Part shown: in pieces, positions 11,297 through 24,409 of the stretch
How the letters are laid out: the number at the start of each line of letters is the position of its first letter
Numbering within the stretch: the first letter of the stretch is position 1
From: Brachionus koreanus
Taxonomy: Eukaryota > Rotifera > Eurotatoria > Ploima > Brachionidae
Direction of reading: 5' to 3'
Assembly: GCA_016987375.1 (NCBI GenBank)
Contig: PJRA01000323.1
Span: 1,973,877 to 2,037,876 of the forward strand
DNA: 64,000 bases
Translations under genes and position numbers: made by a program
Notes under the pieces: generated by a model
What the model was told of the DNA's origin: nothing
Databases searched by the model: none
Seen by the model: the letters and a program-made list of their open reading frames with translations, nothing else

Positions 11297-12232
11297 ATGC
11301 TTTACATAATTGGTCTAGGCTTGGGTGATGTCGAAGACATAACTGTAAAAGGCCTGAATGCAGTGAAAAGCTCGGATTTGGTCTATTTGGAGCACTATAC
11401 TTCGATTCTAGGCGGCGGTGCCGAATATAAAACCGAGTTAGAAAAATTCTATGGCAAGCAAATAATTCTTGCTGACCGAACTATGGTAGAACAAAAGTCA
11501 GACGAAATAATCGAAGCTGCAAAAGATAGAACTGTTTCTTTTCTAGTAGTGGGTGACCCTTTTGGGGCCACAACTCACACCGATTTGGTTCTTAGAGCCG
11601 TAGAAAAGAACATAGCTTATAAAGTGATTCACAACACGTCAATAATGAACGCAATAGGATGTTGTGGCCTTCAACTTTATAACTATGGAGAAGCTATTTC
11701 TATTTGCTTCTGGTCACAAGCTGAAAATTGGAAACCAAAGAGCTATTTTGAAAAAATATGCGAAAACCGAACAAGAGGTCTTCATACATTGTGTCTTTTG
11801 GACATAAAGGTCAAAGAAAAAAGTCTTATTAATATAATTAAAAATAGGGATATTTACGAGCCACCCAGATATATGAGTGTGTCGCAAGCTTGCTCGCAAA
11901 TGATAGATATAATTAGTGAGGCTGACGACTATGAACCAGTAGATGGGCAAGAAAATGAAACTGAGTTGAATATTAAAAAATTGGTTGAAGCAAAAATAGT
12001 TACTACTAATACACTTGCAGTTGGTCTTGCCAGAGTTGGTCGTGATGACCAGATTTTAAAAGTTGATTCGGTCAAAAATTTGTCCGAATGCGATTTGGGT
12101 GAGCCACTTCATAGTATGGTTATTGCTGGCAGGTTGCATCCTCTAGAAGTCGATTTTTTAAAACTTTTTTACAATGGAGATAATTTTGAAAATTTGGTCA
12201 ATCAACACAATGATTTTTACAACAAAAAATAA
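11297..12232 (+). CDS. DPH5: Diphthine methyl ester synthase
   Basis: An intronless frame of 311 residues matches DPH5 from end to end: MLYIIGLGLGD at the start, GDPFGATTHTDLV near residue 89, IGCCGLQLYNYGE near 120, YEPPRYMSV near 192 and DLGEPLHSM near 274. DPH5 uses S-adenosylmethionine to methylate the diphthamide precursor on eEF2 in the cytosol. An acidic insert at about residues 210-235 makes it somewhat longer than the human protein (about 285). An AATAAA signal overlaps the stop codon region. EPRS begins only 126 bp downstream on the same strand, so the two could share a transcript resolved by trans-splicing. Confidence 0.97.
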   Translation: MLYIIGLGLGDVEDITVKGLNAVKSSDLVYLEHYTSILGGGAEYKTELEKFYGKQIILADRTMVEQKSDEIIEAAKDRTVSFLVVGDPFGATTHTDLVLRAVEKNIAYKVIHNTSIMNAIGCCGLQLYNYGEAISICFWSQAENWKPKSYFEKICENRTRGLHTLCLLDIKVKEKSLINIIKNRDIYEPPRYMSVSQACSQMIDIISEADDYEPVDGQENETELNIKKLVEAKIVTTNTLAVGLARVGRDDQILKVDSVKNLSECDLGEPLHSMVIAGRLHPLEVDFLKLFYNGDNFENLVNQHNDFYNKK

Positions 12233-12357
12233 ATCTATTTTTTTTTCCGTTTTCATTATTTTGTGCACTAATAAGCTTATTATAAAGCTTTTTAAAGAAT
12301 TTTTTTCTGTTTTACTCTTTTTATTAATTTATTTAATTTAGAAAAAAAAATTACAAA

Positions 12358-15300
12358 ATGGCTAAAGATTATTCTAAAGAAGGTAAATTTATTGATTTAC
12401 CTGGCGCTGAAAAAGGCAAAGTTGTTGTCAGATTTCCACCAGAAGCAAGCGGGTAAGAAATTAAAAGTTACATTTAGAAATTCTTTTTTAAATTATTTAT
12501 ATCCTAGGTATTTGCATATTGGTCATGCCAAGGCTGCTTTATTAAATCAGTTTTATCAGAATGAATTTGAAGGCAAGTTGATTTTTAGATTTGACGATAC
12601 AAATCCAGCTAAAGAAAACGCCGAATTTGAGCAGGTTGTTTTTAAATTTATTCAATATATTTTTAGTAAAAAAATAAGTTTTCTTTTTTGGATGATTTCT
12701 TCTAGTTTAAATAGTACTTGGATTTGGATTTTTATATTTTGTCCAGTAGGAGGTTCAATTTTTAAGCTTATCGAAAGGAAAAAATTTTTAGAAAATTCAA
12801 TTTATTAAAACATTTGTGTCAAACTCATTTTTCGATTTTTGAACGAAATTTAAAAAACAAAAAATTTGAATTTTATTTTTATTTTTGTAATTTTTATGAA
12901 CAAATCTTTTCGTTTGACGACATTTAAGTGAGTTTTAGTATGTATCATCAGATACATACCAAAATTTTAATCCTAATGCATATACTATTTGCAGCTATTC
13001 AATCTGGGTGATAAATGCTATGTATCAGATGATATTTTTTCAAGAAACGAATTTTAGATTTTCAAAGCAATCTTTTTGAAACATGTATTACTATTTTGAA
13101 AATTCAATATTTAATGCACCAATTCATATGCAATATTTAATGGCATAAAAACTAACAATTCTTCTTTTATTTTACAAGTGAAATAAAATTCTTTGTTACC
13201 CAAGTCGTTTATCTTTCTTTTTTATAGAGTTTTTACAAATAAGTAATTGATTTCAATCGCAACCTAAAGTGAAATTAATTTTTCAAAAACTTAGAGTTAA
13301 AAGCTTCAATTTCTTTCAAATTGTCTGATTTTATGAATGAATTTGTCATCAGTCTTATAGCCTAATATACTTTATTTATACTTTTATTTTAAATAAATAA
13401 AAAAAAATAATATAAAATTAAATCTAAATTTCAAGTAAAATTCAAGCTTTGGTGTTAATATTTTATTCTAACATAAAGATTTTTTAATGAAAATTTTTTA
13501 TTTAATTGAAATGATCTAATTATGCTAAAAATACAAAAGTTAAAAAAATAATTTTTTCTAAATTAAAGGTAATTGAAGAGGATGTAAAGTTATTGGGGAT
13601 TAAATGGGATCGATTTTCGCGTACATCGGATCATTTTGAGTATTTATTAACTTTATGCGAAAGAATGATTCGCGAGGGAAAAGCATATGCTGACGATACC
13701 GATCCAGAAGAGATGAAAAAAGAGCGTGAGGCTAAAATTGAGTCAAAGAATAGAAGCAACTCGGTGGAAAAAAATTTAGAAATGTGGGAAGAAATGAAAA
13801 GGGGATCTGAAAGAGGACAAAAATGCTGCATTAGAGCCAAAATCGATATGAATGCAGCAAATGGAACTCTGAGAGATCCGACAATGTATAGATGTAAGCC
13901 AGAGACTCATTTATCGACCGGAGATAAATACAAGTAAAACAAGAATTTATTTAACTAAATAAACAATTAAAAAAAATTAAAGAGTTTATCCAACTTATGA
14001 CTTTGCTTGTCCAGTAGTTGACAGTATTGAAGAAGTAACTCATGCATTGCGAACTACAGAGTACCATGACAGAGATGAACAATATATGTGGTTCTTAGAG
14101 GCTTTGAATTTGAGAAAGCCGCACATTTATGAGTACAGTAGATTCAATTTACAAAATACTGTTTTATCAAAGCGAAAATTGACTTGGTTTGTCGAGAGTG
14201 GTAAAGTAAAAGGCTGGGATGATCCAAGATTTCCAACTGTACGAGGAATTCTAAGACGTGGTATGACTGTCGAAGCACTGAAACAATTTATTGTCGCCCA
14301 GGGTTCTTCACGTTCAGTAGTTCAAATGGATTGGGACAAAATTTGGGCAATAAACAAAAAATTTATTGATGAAATTGCACCGCGACATAGTGCTGTTCTT
14401 AAAGGAAAAACTGTGTTAGTAAATATCAGTGGACAAAACTCAGTTGAGTCTAAACAAGTTCCAAAACATCCAAAGGTTAAATTTTTTGAATAAATTTATA
14501 GTTTTATTTTTTTTTTAATTTTATTATTTAGAATGAAAAATTAGGAACAAAAACAGTTTGGTACAGTGATAAAGTTTTTATTGATGAAGCTGATGCTGAA
14601 ACTCTAAAAGAGAATGAAGTTGCTACATTCATGGATTGGGGCAACGTAAAAATAAACAAAATAAATCGAGACAATTCTGGTAAAATTGCCAGCATTGATG
14701 CCGAGCTTAATTTGGAGAATAAAGACTACAAAAAAACTCTTAAAATAACTTGGCTTGCCAATGTACCTGACCAAGCTCCATTCATTCCAGCCAAGTGCTA
14801 TCACTTTGATCACATAATTGTTAAGCCTATTCTAGACAAAGATGAAGACTTTAAGCAATACTGTAATCACCAAACAGAAGTATGTTTTTAGAATGTTCTA
14901 TTTTAATAATGAAAATTAAACCCATTTTATTTAAATTAGTTTGAATTCAATGTTTTGGGAGATAATGAAATGAAAAATCTCAAAAAAGGAGATATAATTC
15001 AAATATCTAGAAGAGGATATTTCATTGTAGATAAAGCTTTTGATGGAGAATCAATAGTTTTGTTCAATATTCCAGAGGGAAACAAACGCGAATCGCCCAC
15101 TTCTTACATGTCTGTGTCTAATCAAAAATACGCTTCTGTTCAATTTGCAGATGAAGCTGAGCAAAAAAGCAAATCAGAACCAAAAGAAAAAAAGTCACAA
15201 GCGGCTACTTTTGTCATGACTCCAGAAGCACAAGATTTGGACTGTAAAATTAGAAAACAAGGCGATACTGTTCGTGATCTTAAGAATAAAAAAGCTCCTA

Positions 15301-18300
15301 AAGTATGTCTTCTAGACTAGTAAAACATTTTTTAAATTAATATTTTAAATTTTAGGAAGATTGTGATGCTCAAGTCAAAATATTGCTTGATCTTAAAGCT
15401 CAGTTTAAAAAGTTAACACTTAATGATTGGAAACCAGATATGGCTTTATCTAGCAAAAATCCAAATGAAGCCAAGACAGAATCTAAGAAGGTAAGATATC
15501 AAATAATACCAATTTTGTTATTTGAAAAAGGAAATTCAATTTTTCGAAAAAACTTAACTAAATATTTGAAAAATGCTAAAAGATTTATTCTATTTTGTTA
15601 GGCTGAGTCAAAAAATCTTGCTTTTTTTAACATTAATCAATAAAATAACCATTTAACGTAAAATGCCATCCTCTAAGAAAATGATCCATTAAGCGAGAAA
15701 GATTTTAATCAAAATGAGAAAGATCTAGCCTATATGCTGGATGATGAAGAAGTTCGATCCCTTCCAGTTATTCTATTTTAGATAAAGAAAACATTCGTTC
15801 TAATTATTATTATGACGATTTGGAACCAGTTCAAAATCCAGTCTTTTGGAAATTCAAACAACATACACCTTTTTCTCAAAACCTCCTCTTTTCATGAGTG
15901 ATTGAACTGCACATTTAATAATTGGCGAGTACTAAACTTGTGGTTGCTCTCCAAAACATTCTGATCTAGAATGGCTGTTCTACCTGACTCTTTCTTTCTT
16001 TGCAGGATCGTATTACCACTTTTCATTTTCCACTAGAAATAACGTAATTATCTAAATCTAATGACATGTTAATGAGTGAAATTATGACATGTCAGTAATA
16101 GTTAAATACAATTTTTTAATTTTTTTTTAATAATTTCGTTTTTAATTAAATGTTGTGAAAAATTAATTTTTCATTTTTTTTAAATAAGGCTCAATTTTGA
16201 TTAACGTGTCACTAAAAAAGTTTTAGAATTACAAAGATGATAAAATCAAAAATTTTCAACCTTTTAAAAAGCCTAAAATTTTATGATTTAACCTAATAGA
16301 CATGTTTTTATTGATGAAATAAAGGTTTTGACATAGTGAAATTTTAAATAAAAATGTTAAAAATTTTGTAATACGGCTAAAATAAGAATCATTTTTCAAA
16401 AAATATTTCCATTTACCATTCGCTTAAATTTCTAATTAAAAAAGAAAGATGATTACTGTTAGGACTCAATAATTTAAGTGATAAATTGCAAAATTATATA
16501 TCAGTGTATATTTTCAGGAAGATTCAAGTCTATTCTTCTATTATGTTTTGGTATTGAAAATAATCTTTTACCGTGATTAAAAAAAACAAAAAAGTAAAAA
16601 TTAAATGAAAATTCAGTGTTTGTGTATCCAAAAACACTAAGATTCTTTGCATATTGTGAAATGGGACAAAATTCTAAATTTTCTTCTAAAAGACAAACAA
16701 AAAAAAATAAAATAAATTTTAAATGATTTCAATTTTTTATTCTAAAAAAATGCAGCAAAAATTTAAATTATTTGTTAGCTAGGCTCTCATTTAAATTTGA
16801 TTTTTAGATCATATAAGGATCTCTTTTTTTTCTTTTAATTGGCACTTTAACTGGATGCAAACGGAAAAAAATATTAACCTCCTTCAATCGATCATGTGGT
16901 TATCTATTTTATTCGAACTTCAAGCATTATTCACGTGGGGTTTTGATTTAAATAAATGATTTAAATTAAAAAAATTTCCATAAATAAATTAATTGAATTT
17001 TTAGAAAATAATTTGTTTGAATTTTATTTACTTTTTATTGAGCAAATATATTAAATTTATTATATAAAAAAATTATTTGAATTTATGTTGATGAAAAAAT
17101 TTAAGTCCATTCAATCTAGATACTCGAATGCTTTTGTTAAATTCCAATCAATTTCTTTGATTAACTAGCTGCTAAAAAAATTTTCCTATTGAAATCTTAT
17201 TGGAATTTTACTTTTTCCAAATGAATGAATCTATTTTTGAAGGCATAAACAAAATTTCATTTAAGCACGTTGTTAGTATCTTATTTAAAACCTATTTTTC
17301 ATTTCTTCTTTAAAAAAAAAATTAATTTTATTGTAAAAATGGTAAATTAGTGATTGAAAATTTTATTTTTTAATCTAATTTAATTGAAGGCTGAAAGCTT
17401 AGATAACCCAAAAGCCAATGAACTCAATGCTAAAATAAAAGAAACTGGTGATCAAGTCAGAAATTTAAAGTCAGCTAAAGCCTCAAAAGTATTGTTTTTT
17501 TCATATCTATCATTGCTATGCTATATTTTTATGTTATTAGGAGACAATTGATGCAACAGTTAAAGTCCTTCTATCCTTGAAAGAAGAATACAAAACTTTA
17601 ACTGGACAGGAATGGAAACCAGAAACTGGCGCAACTGCTAGAGCTCCAAAAGTATTGAATTTTTTGTTTTCATTCATAAAGAAAAAATGCTTGTTTTCTT
17701 AAGGCTGAGAAAGTTAAACCTAAAAAAGAAGAAAAGCCAGTTGCTAAAGACGAAAGTGGTAAAAAACAAACTAGACTTGGTCTTGAAGCTAAAAAAGAAG
17801 AGAACTTGCCTGAATGGTATTCACAAGTATTTAAAAAAATAAGAATAATAATTTTATTTAAAATTTTTCAATTTATTTTTTTATTTTAGATAATCACCAA
17901 AGGTGAATTAATTGAATACTATGACGTGTCTGGCTGTTATATTTTAAGACCATGGTCTTATTTTATATGGGAGCAGATCAAAGGATTTTTTGATACCGAA
18001 ATTAAAAAATTAGGTGTACAAAATTGCTATTTTCCAATATTTGTATCGAAAGCAGCATTAGAAAGAGAAAAAGACCATATTGCTGATTTTGCCCCTGAGG
18101 TAATATGAGTAAAAATAAATTGATTTTTTTTACCCTTTTTCAAAATAAAGGTGGCTTGGGTAACCAAATCAGGTCAAAGCGATTTGGCTGAGCCGATTGC
18201 TATTCGTCCAACTAGTGAAACAGTGATGTATCCAGCTTATAGTAGATGGATTCAATCATATCGTGATTTGCCTCTAAAGTTAAATCAATGGAACAATGTT

Positions 18301-19531
18301 GTTCGATGGGAGTTCAAGCATCCACAGCCATTTTTGAGAACAAGAGAATTTTTATGGCAAGAGGGCCACACTGCCTTTGCAAATTATGAAGAGGCTGCCG
18401 AAGAGGTTTACAAAATTTTGGATTTATATTCGGATATTTATCAAAAATTATTAGCTGTCCCAGTAATCAAAGGCAAAAAGACGGAGAAAGAAAAATTTGC
18501 TGGTGCTGACTGGACCACAACTGTCGAGGCTTTTATAAGTGCAAGTGGTCGAGGCATTCAAGCAGCCACTTCTCATCATTTGGGACAAAATTTTTCAAAA
18601 ATGTTTGGAATTGAATTCGAAGATCCGGAAACCAATCAAAAGAAAAATGTGTTTCAAAACTCATGGGGTATTACAACTCGCACAATTGGTATTTTAACCA
18701 TGGTACACGGAGATAACATCGGTCTTGTGTTGCCACCAAAGGTTGCTTGCTATCAAGTTGTCATTGTGCCATGTGGTATTACTGTATCACTCTCCAAAGA
18801 AGATGAGAAAAAATTGTATGACAAATGCAAAGCTTATGAGCAAGAATTCCGTCAAGCTGGAGTTAGAGTTTATGGTGATTATAGAGACAATTATTCGCCT
18901 GGATGGAAATTCAATCATTGGGAATTGAAAGGTGTTCCACTTAGAATTGAATTGGGTCCTAAAGATGTTGCCCAAAATAAATTTGTCGCTGTTAGACGTG
19001 ATACTATGAAGAAGGATATTTTAGATGAAGCTAATGCCGCTAAAACTATTCTCAATTTACTAGATGATATCCAACAAAGTCTTTACGAAAAGTAATTCTT
19101 AAAAATTCAATTTTTATTAAAATTAATGTTTTCAAAATAAAATTAATTATTAATTAAATAGAGCAGAGAAAAATTTGAAAGAACATTTGGTAGTTGTAGA
19201 AACTTGGGATGATTTTATGAAGAATCTTGACCAAAAAAAAATAATCATGGCACCATTTTGTGGAGACAAAGAATGGGAAGAAAAGATTAAAGAAGAGAGT
19301 GCCAAGTTAGCCCTTTTTTTTAAATTAGTTTATGAAACATTTTTTAAGTAAAAGCTTATTCTACTTTATTTAATATTCTAAAGGAATGCTGTTGTTGAAG
19401 AAGGAGCACCGGCAATGGGAGCTAAATCATTGTGTATTCCATTTGATCAACCTAAGCCTATTACTGATCAAAAGTGTATCATAAGTGGAAAGAAGGCCAA
19501 ATATTACACTCTATTCGGCAGATCTTATTAG
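12358..19531 (+). CDS. EPRS1: Bifunctional glutamyl/prolyl-tRNA synthetase
   Basis: Fourteen exons give 1233 residues: 12358-12452, 12508-12634, 13569-13933, 13983-14475, 14532-14879, 14940-15302, 15356-15490, 17390-17488, 17541-17651, 17704-17826, 17890-18099, 18151-19091, 19162-19305 and 19384-19531. The GluRS half has HIGH at residues 35-38 and a [11 protein letters not shown] KMSKS loop. Two WHEP domains follow, then the class II ProRS core ([38 protein letters not shown]) and the family-typical end GRSY. GluRS and ProRS charge tRNA-Glu and tRNA-Pro in the cytosol; the fused form is a multisynthetase-complex subunit in animals. Human EPRS1 has 1512 residues. The GST-like domain of about 170 residues is missing here: the protein starts directly before the Rossmann core. 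One WHEP repeat is also missing. Introns of 934 bp and 1899 bp contrast with about 50 bp elsewhere. Confidence 0.95.
15612..15960 (-). pseudogene. Mariner transposase remnant inside an EPRS intron
   Basis: On the minus strand, short pieces in shifting frames follow mariner transposase order: a segment around FELVPN, then LLHHPAY-x-LDLS, the counterpart of the conserved HPPYSPDL-type motif, then DHFLRGWHF. Stops and frameshifts make it non-functional. The same segments in the same order occur at 43744-44540, so both come from one mariner lineage. At 15599-15640, AG|GCTGAGTCAAA resembles the start of neighbouring EPRS exons but hits a stop after about 12 codons. It may be a dead exon start. Confidence 0.6.
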
Positions 19532-22211
19532 AAATAAAATTTTATTGCAAGTTAAAATAGAAAATTTCATATTTTATTTTAGGTATACAAAACTTAAAAG
19601 ATGTTATAGTTTTTTATTTTTTATTTTTTGAATTATATTCTGTTTTAACTTTTCAAAAATAAAAATTTAATATTCGTTTTTATTTAATTTAATCAAATTA
19701 ATGGATGAACTAGAAGAAAACATAAAAAAATATATAAAAAATAAATATAAAAAAGATATATAAATGATTAAAATGACGTGAAAATTAGAATTTATCTTAA
19801 TTAAAGAATGGAACTGATTCATTAGATAAAAGTAATGTTATTAAAACTTTTGAAATCTTTATCAAGCTGGTTTCAACAATGAATGTTTTAGCTTCCATTT
19901 TTGATGTTGTTATTTTGGCCATTATACATGCTTTCAACATAATTAAGAACGATTTAAAATATTAAAGACAAAATATAGGAGAAATTGGCGCTTTTGAAAA
20001 GAAAAAAAATATTATAATGATATCACAAAATTATTAAATCGTTTAAAAAGCTTTAAAGATAATTGACCAGTCTTGTTTCTAAATTGATTCATTATTTAGA
20101 GAACAGAATTTAAAAAACAAAGTTGAAGCTGAATGTCAAAAAATTACAAGTTAAAATTATTAAAATATTAAGCTTTTTTTTCAAGAATTTTTCGACAAAC
20201 TTTGTGACTATTTTTTAAATTTATTAAGAATTTTATTTATTTTTTTCAATTAAAATATTTTAATTAATTTAACACTCGCCGCTTCATTTCGCAATTTAAT
20301 GCTTCATTTATTTGTTTTTTTTTCAATTTATAAAAAAATTAAAATATTTTTTAATTTTTATTAAAAAATCATCTAATTTTTATTAGAGAATAATTTTATT
20401 TTCATTGAAAAAAAGTAAAATAATGAATCAAATAAAAAAGATCGAAAAATCTCTCTAGACTTCAAAAAAAGCTAAATAGATTATTTTCAAGTTTAATAAT
20501 TGAACAATGAACTTTAGACATTTAAAAGTTAATGATTGAACCATTGTCAAAAACGATTAATGGTAAAAATACCTTTATAATTTTTTCACAAGACTAATGA
20601 ATATGGTACACCTCGAAAAAGGTTAATAAAACTCGATTTATTTGTTCATTTAATTAAACAATGAAACTAGACGTATAACTATCACAGCAGTAGGTCTAGA
20701 TAAACGTCTTTATATTATATTGAAATATTCAAAAAATAGACATCAAAATGAAATAAAGGTTTACTTTTTTATAGAGAAATAATTCAAAAACGTCACTTAA
20801 AAATTTTGAAAGAATGAAGATAAAAGTCATAATAAGGATGACACTTCAAATCAATTTAATTAAAATATCAAGATAAATTGATTGTGAGATCATAGTAACA
20901 AATAGCTTTTTGATTAAGATGTTAAAATTGCTACATTCAAGCTTTACATTTAAATTTATTGTTTCCCAAATCAAATTAAATATGGAATTAAGACTAAACT
21001 ACTATAATTTTTTTTATTTATTAAATGATCTGCTAAAGATAGATTTTTATATATAATTGTGTCTTATTTTAATATATCTTTCTACTAAATCTTTTCTCTA
21101 TACGGTATAAACTCATCTAATTAAATTAATAATTGTAAAAAAGACTTTAATTTGGTTATAATTTTTTTTTTTTTTTATATCATACTTCAATTTGTCCATG
21201 GGACTCAAACTTTAAATAAATAAACTTTACATCTTCAATATTTGTTATCAATTTTATTTTTCCAAGACATAAATTGTTTCTAAAAAATTCAAAAATTTGT
21301 TTTAAATGTTTGAATATTTTAATTTTTAAATTTTTTTTTGTCAATCAATCACATAAAATTTTAGTTTTAATTTACAAAATTAGTATATATATATAGTATA
21401 GTGGCTTATTGCAACGCATAAATGCGTAAATCTGACAACAGATTATGAGCAAAAAATATAATGAAAGTTTTTGTCTATTTTTGCTTTAAAAATATCAATA
21501 GATTGAGCTTCCACTGCATCCACTCCCAACATATTCCAGTCATTTACTACACGGTTTGTGAAGAAGTGGTATATTTGGACACAATTTTTGATTATTTCTC
21601 ATCGATATTTTCATGTCTTGATTATTCATTCTTTCTAGTTTAAATAAAAAAAAAAAAATTTTTTTTACAGTCTAAACAAATCACACTCTATTACTTTTGT
21701 AATTTTAATCAACTTTCAATAATTTTGAAAAAAAAATTTTCTTTAAAAAATAAAAAAATATTGACTACTAAAGTTAAGTTTTTTTTTCTTAATACCAAAC
21801 AAAAATAAAAGAATTTCTAAAAAGTTCAAATATTTTTGCTCCTGTTTTTAATTAATATTCACAAAATTACAAACAGAATAATGAATACTCCTTGACTACA
21901 TACAGTTACAGTCAAAGTCATTTAATTTAAATTTTCAAAAAGCATGCATTTAAAATAACTTAATCGCTCTAGTTTAATCAAACTTTTTTAATAGCTATAG
22001 AAAATATTTTCTAAGCATGAATATACTTATCGAAATCCTACACTCGATTGCTATATTTTTTACACATTTTTTCGGATTTAAAAAATTTCCAAGAAAAATT
22101 CAAACCAGCATGTGCAATCAAAATTCATTAAAATAGAATATTTTCTCTTTTATAATTTTATTCATTTTTTTTCTTTAAATAATAGAAAACTCGCTATAAA
22201 CCGATTTAAAA
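19532..22211. other. Intergenic stretch between EPRS and CCT1
   Basis: AT-rich DNA with an AATAAA signal a few bases after the EPRS stop. A LINE-like 3' tail (about 21186-21230) matches 8112-8165. A LINE C-terminal fragment lies at 21440-21640. Nothing else coding is visible. Confidence 0.45.
21440..21640 (-). pseudogene. LINE reverse-transcriptase C-terminal fragment
   Basis: On the minus strand the segment FFTNRVVNDWN, followed by VEAQS and FKAKID, matches the carboxy-terminal tail of CR1/jockey-type LINE proteins. It parallels the better-preserved copies at 42985-43450 and 56681-56978 (FFTNRVGNEWNKLPED). The upstream frame is interrupted by stops, so this is a diverged relic. Confidence 0.6.
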
Positions 22212-24023
22212 ATGATGTCCGCGGCTAGTTTAAGTGTCAATGGTGAAAGAACCTCTGGTGACTCAATTAGATCACAAAATGGTACAACGAACAAAATTTA
22301 ATTTTGTTCTTGAATAAAAATTTTATTTATTTTTAGTAATGGCTGCCTCTGCCTTAGCCAACATAGTGAAAAGTTCTTTAGGACCTTTGGGTTTAGATAA
22401 AATGCTCGTAGATGACATTGGTGTAAGTCAAAATTTTAAAAAATTAATAGCAAAATCATTATTATATTGAATAGGATGTTACTATCACCAATGACGGTGC
22501 CACTATTCTGAAGTTACTCGAAGTAGAGCATCCAGCAGCCAAGGTATTGGTAGATTTAGCCGAATTGCAAGACCAAGAGATCGGTGATGGCACTACATCT
22601 GTAGTAATCATTGCTGCTGAACTATTGAAAAATGCCGACTTGTTGGTAAAACAAAAAATACATCCAACATCTATAATCAGTGGTTACAGACTTGCATGCA
22701 AGTAATCAATTAGTTAATAAAATAAGTCGATTTTAGAATCTAGTTTTGTTTTTCTTTAGACTGGCAGTTAAATACATTCAGGAACATTTGAGCATTGGTG
22801 TTGAAGAATTAGGCAAAGAGTGTATAATAAACGCTGCTAAGACAAGCATGGCCAGTAAAGTTATTGGTAGTGATTCGGAATTTTTTTCAAATATGGTCTA
22901 TGAAGCCGCCAATTTAGTCAAAATAAATGACGGAAAAGGTGGATTTATTTATCCGATTAAAGCCATAAATGTCCTAAAAGCTCATGGTAAATCAGCCAGA
23001 GAAAGTATGCTTGTAAACGGATACGCATTGAACTGCACTGTTGCTTCAGCAGCCATGGTCAAAAAAATTACCAATCCAAAAATAGCTTGTTTGGATTTTA
23101 ACTTACAAAAAGCCAGAATGAAAATGGGAGTTCAAATTGTTGTCGATGACCCGGACAAATTGGACGCAATTAGAGAACGTGAAGCGGATATTACCAAAGA
23201 TACAATTAACAAGATTTTGTCTGCAGGTGCCAATGTTATCTTGACCACAGGTGGAATCGACGATTTGTGTTTGAAATACTTTGTAGAGGCCGGTGCAATG
23301 GCTGTCAGACGATGCAAAAAAGCTGATTTGAAGCGAATTGCCAAAGCTACTGGTGCTCAATTTTTGACCACTTTGGCCAATTTGGATGGTGAAGAGTCTT
23401 TCGACGCTTCTATGCTTGGAAATGCAGAAGAAATTGTACAAGAAAGAATTAGCGATGATGAACTCATTTTAATTAAAGGTCCTAAAGCTAGAACTGCAGC
23501 TTCAATAATTTTGAGAGCTGCCAATGATTTTTACTGTGATGAAATGGAAAGATCAGTTCATGATGCCTTGTGTGTAATTAAGCGAGTAATGGAATCGAAA
23601 CAAGTTGTGCCAGGAGGTGGATGCGTTGAAGCTGCTTTGTCCATTTATCTGGAAAATTTTGCAACTTCAGTTAGTTCGCGTGAACAACTGGCCATTGCCG
23701 AATTTGCCAACTCTCTTTTAGTCATTCCCAAATGCCTGGCTGTCAACGCGGCCAAAGACTCGACTGACTTAGTCGCCAAATTAAGGGCCTATCACAACAA
23801 CTCTCAACTAAAGCCCGAACAATACGGAAAGCTAAAATGGTACGGCTTGGACTTAATTGAAGGCAAAATTAGAGACAACAAGGCTCATGGAGTTTTTGAA
23901 CCAGCTCTTTCTAAGGTGAAATGCCTTAAGTTCGCCACCGAAGCGGCCATCACAATACTCAGAATAGACGACATGATCAAGCTGGCTCCAGAGCAAAAAT
24001 CTGGAAGAGAAGAATGTGATTAA
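22212..24023 (+). CDS. TCP1: T-complex protein 1 subunit alpha (CCT1)
   Basis: Four exons (22212-22281, 22337-22422, 22475-22701, 22760-24023) give 548 residues. CCT1 is one of eight subunits of the cytosolic TRiC/CCT chaperonin, which folds actin, tubulin and other proteins using ATP. Visible group II chaperonin signatures are [11 protein letters not shown] (about 37-47), NDGAT (58-62), GDGTTS (89-94), ILTTGGIDD and VVPGGG. Subunit-specific stretches such as [18 protein letters not shown] residues at the N-terminus and FEPALSKVK near the end assign it to alpha. The length agrees with the family. Two ATGs are adjacent (22212 and 22215); I took the first. An acceptor-like AG lies 26 nt upstream. 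Confidence 0.96.
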
Positions 24024-24409
24024 ATAGTGTTTTTTTTAAACAAAAAAATAAAAATTAATTCAAACATTTCTTTAAAATATACAAGTTCGGTATTTTAACC
24101 ATATAAACCATTATTATATTTTTTGTCGAGTATTAAATTATAAGATTTTTCTAAATTTTTAATTATCAACATAACTAAATTAAAAATAAATAAAATAAAG
24201 TTAAAAAAAAATAAATTTCTTTTATTTTTAATCTAGATTTTAGACAGTCGGTCAAAAAAAGCTTTGTTAGTTAGCAAAAAAAGAAATTAATAAAAATCTA
24301 GTTTGTGCATTAATTTTGTTTCTTTTTTGAAATTTATTTTAAAAAACGAATCATAATTTTCTAAATAATTAATGGAAATAAATTATCATTTAGAATTTTA
24401 GAATAATAA

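Noticed and set aside
15383..15601. Stand-alone 72-codon gene
   Set aside because: The first part is EPRS exon 7; the rest reads through its donor site into the intron.
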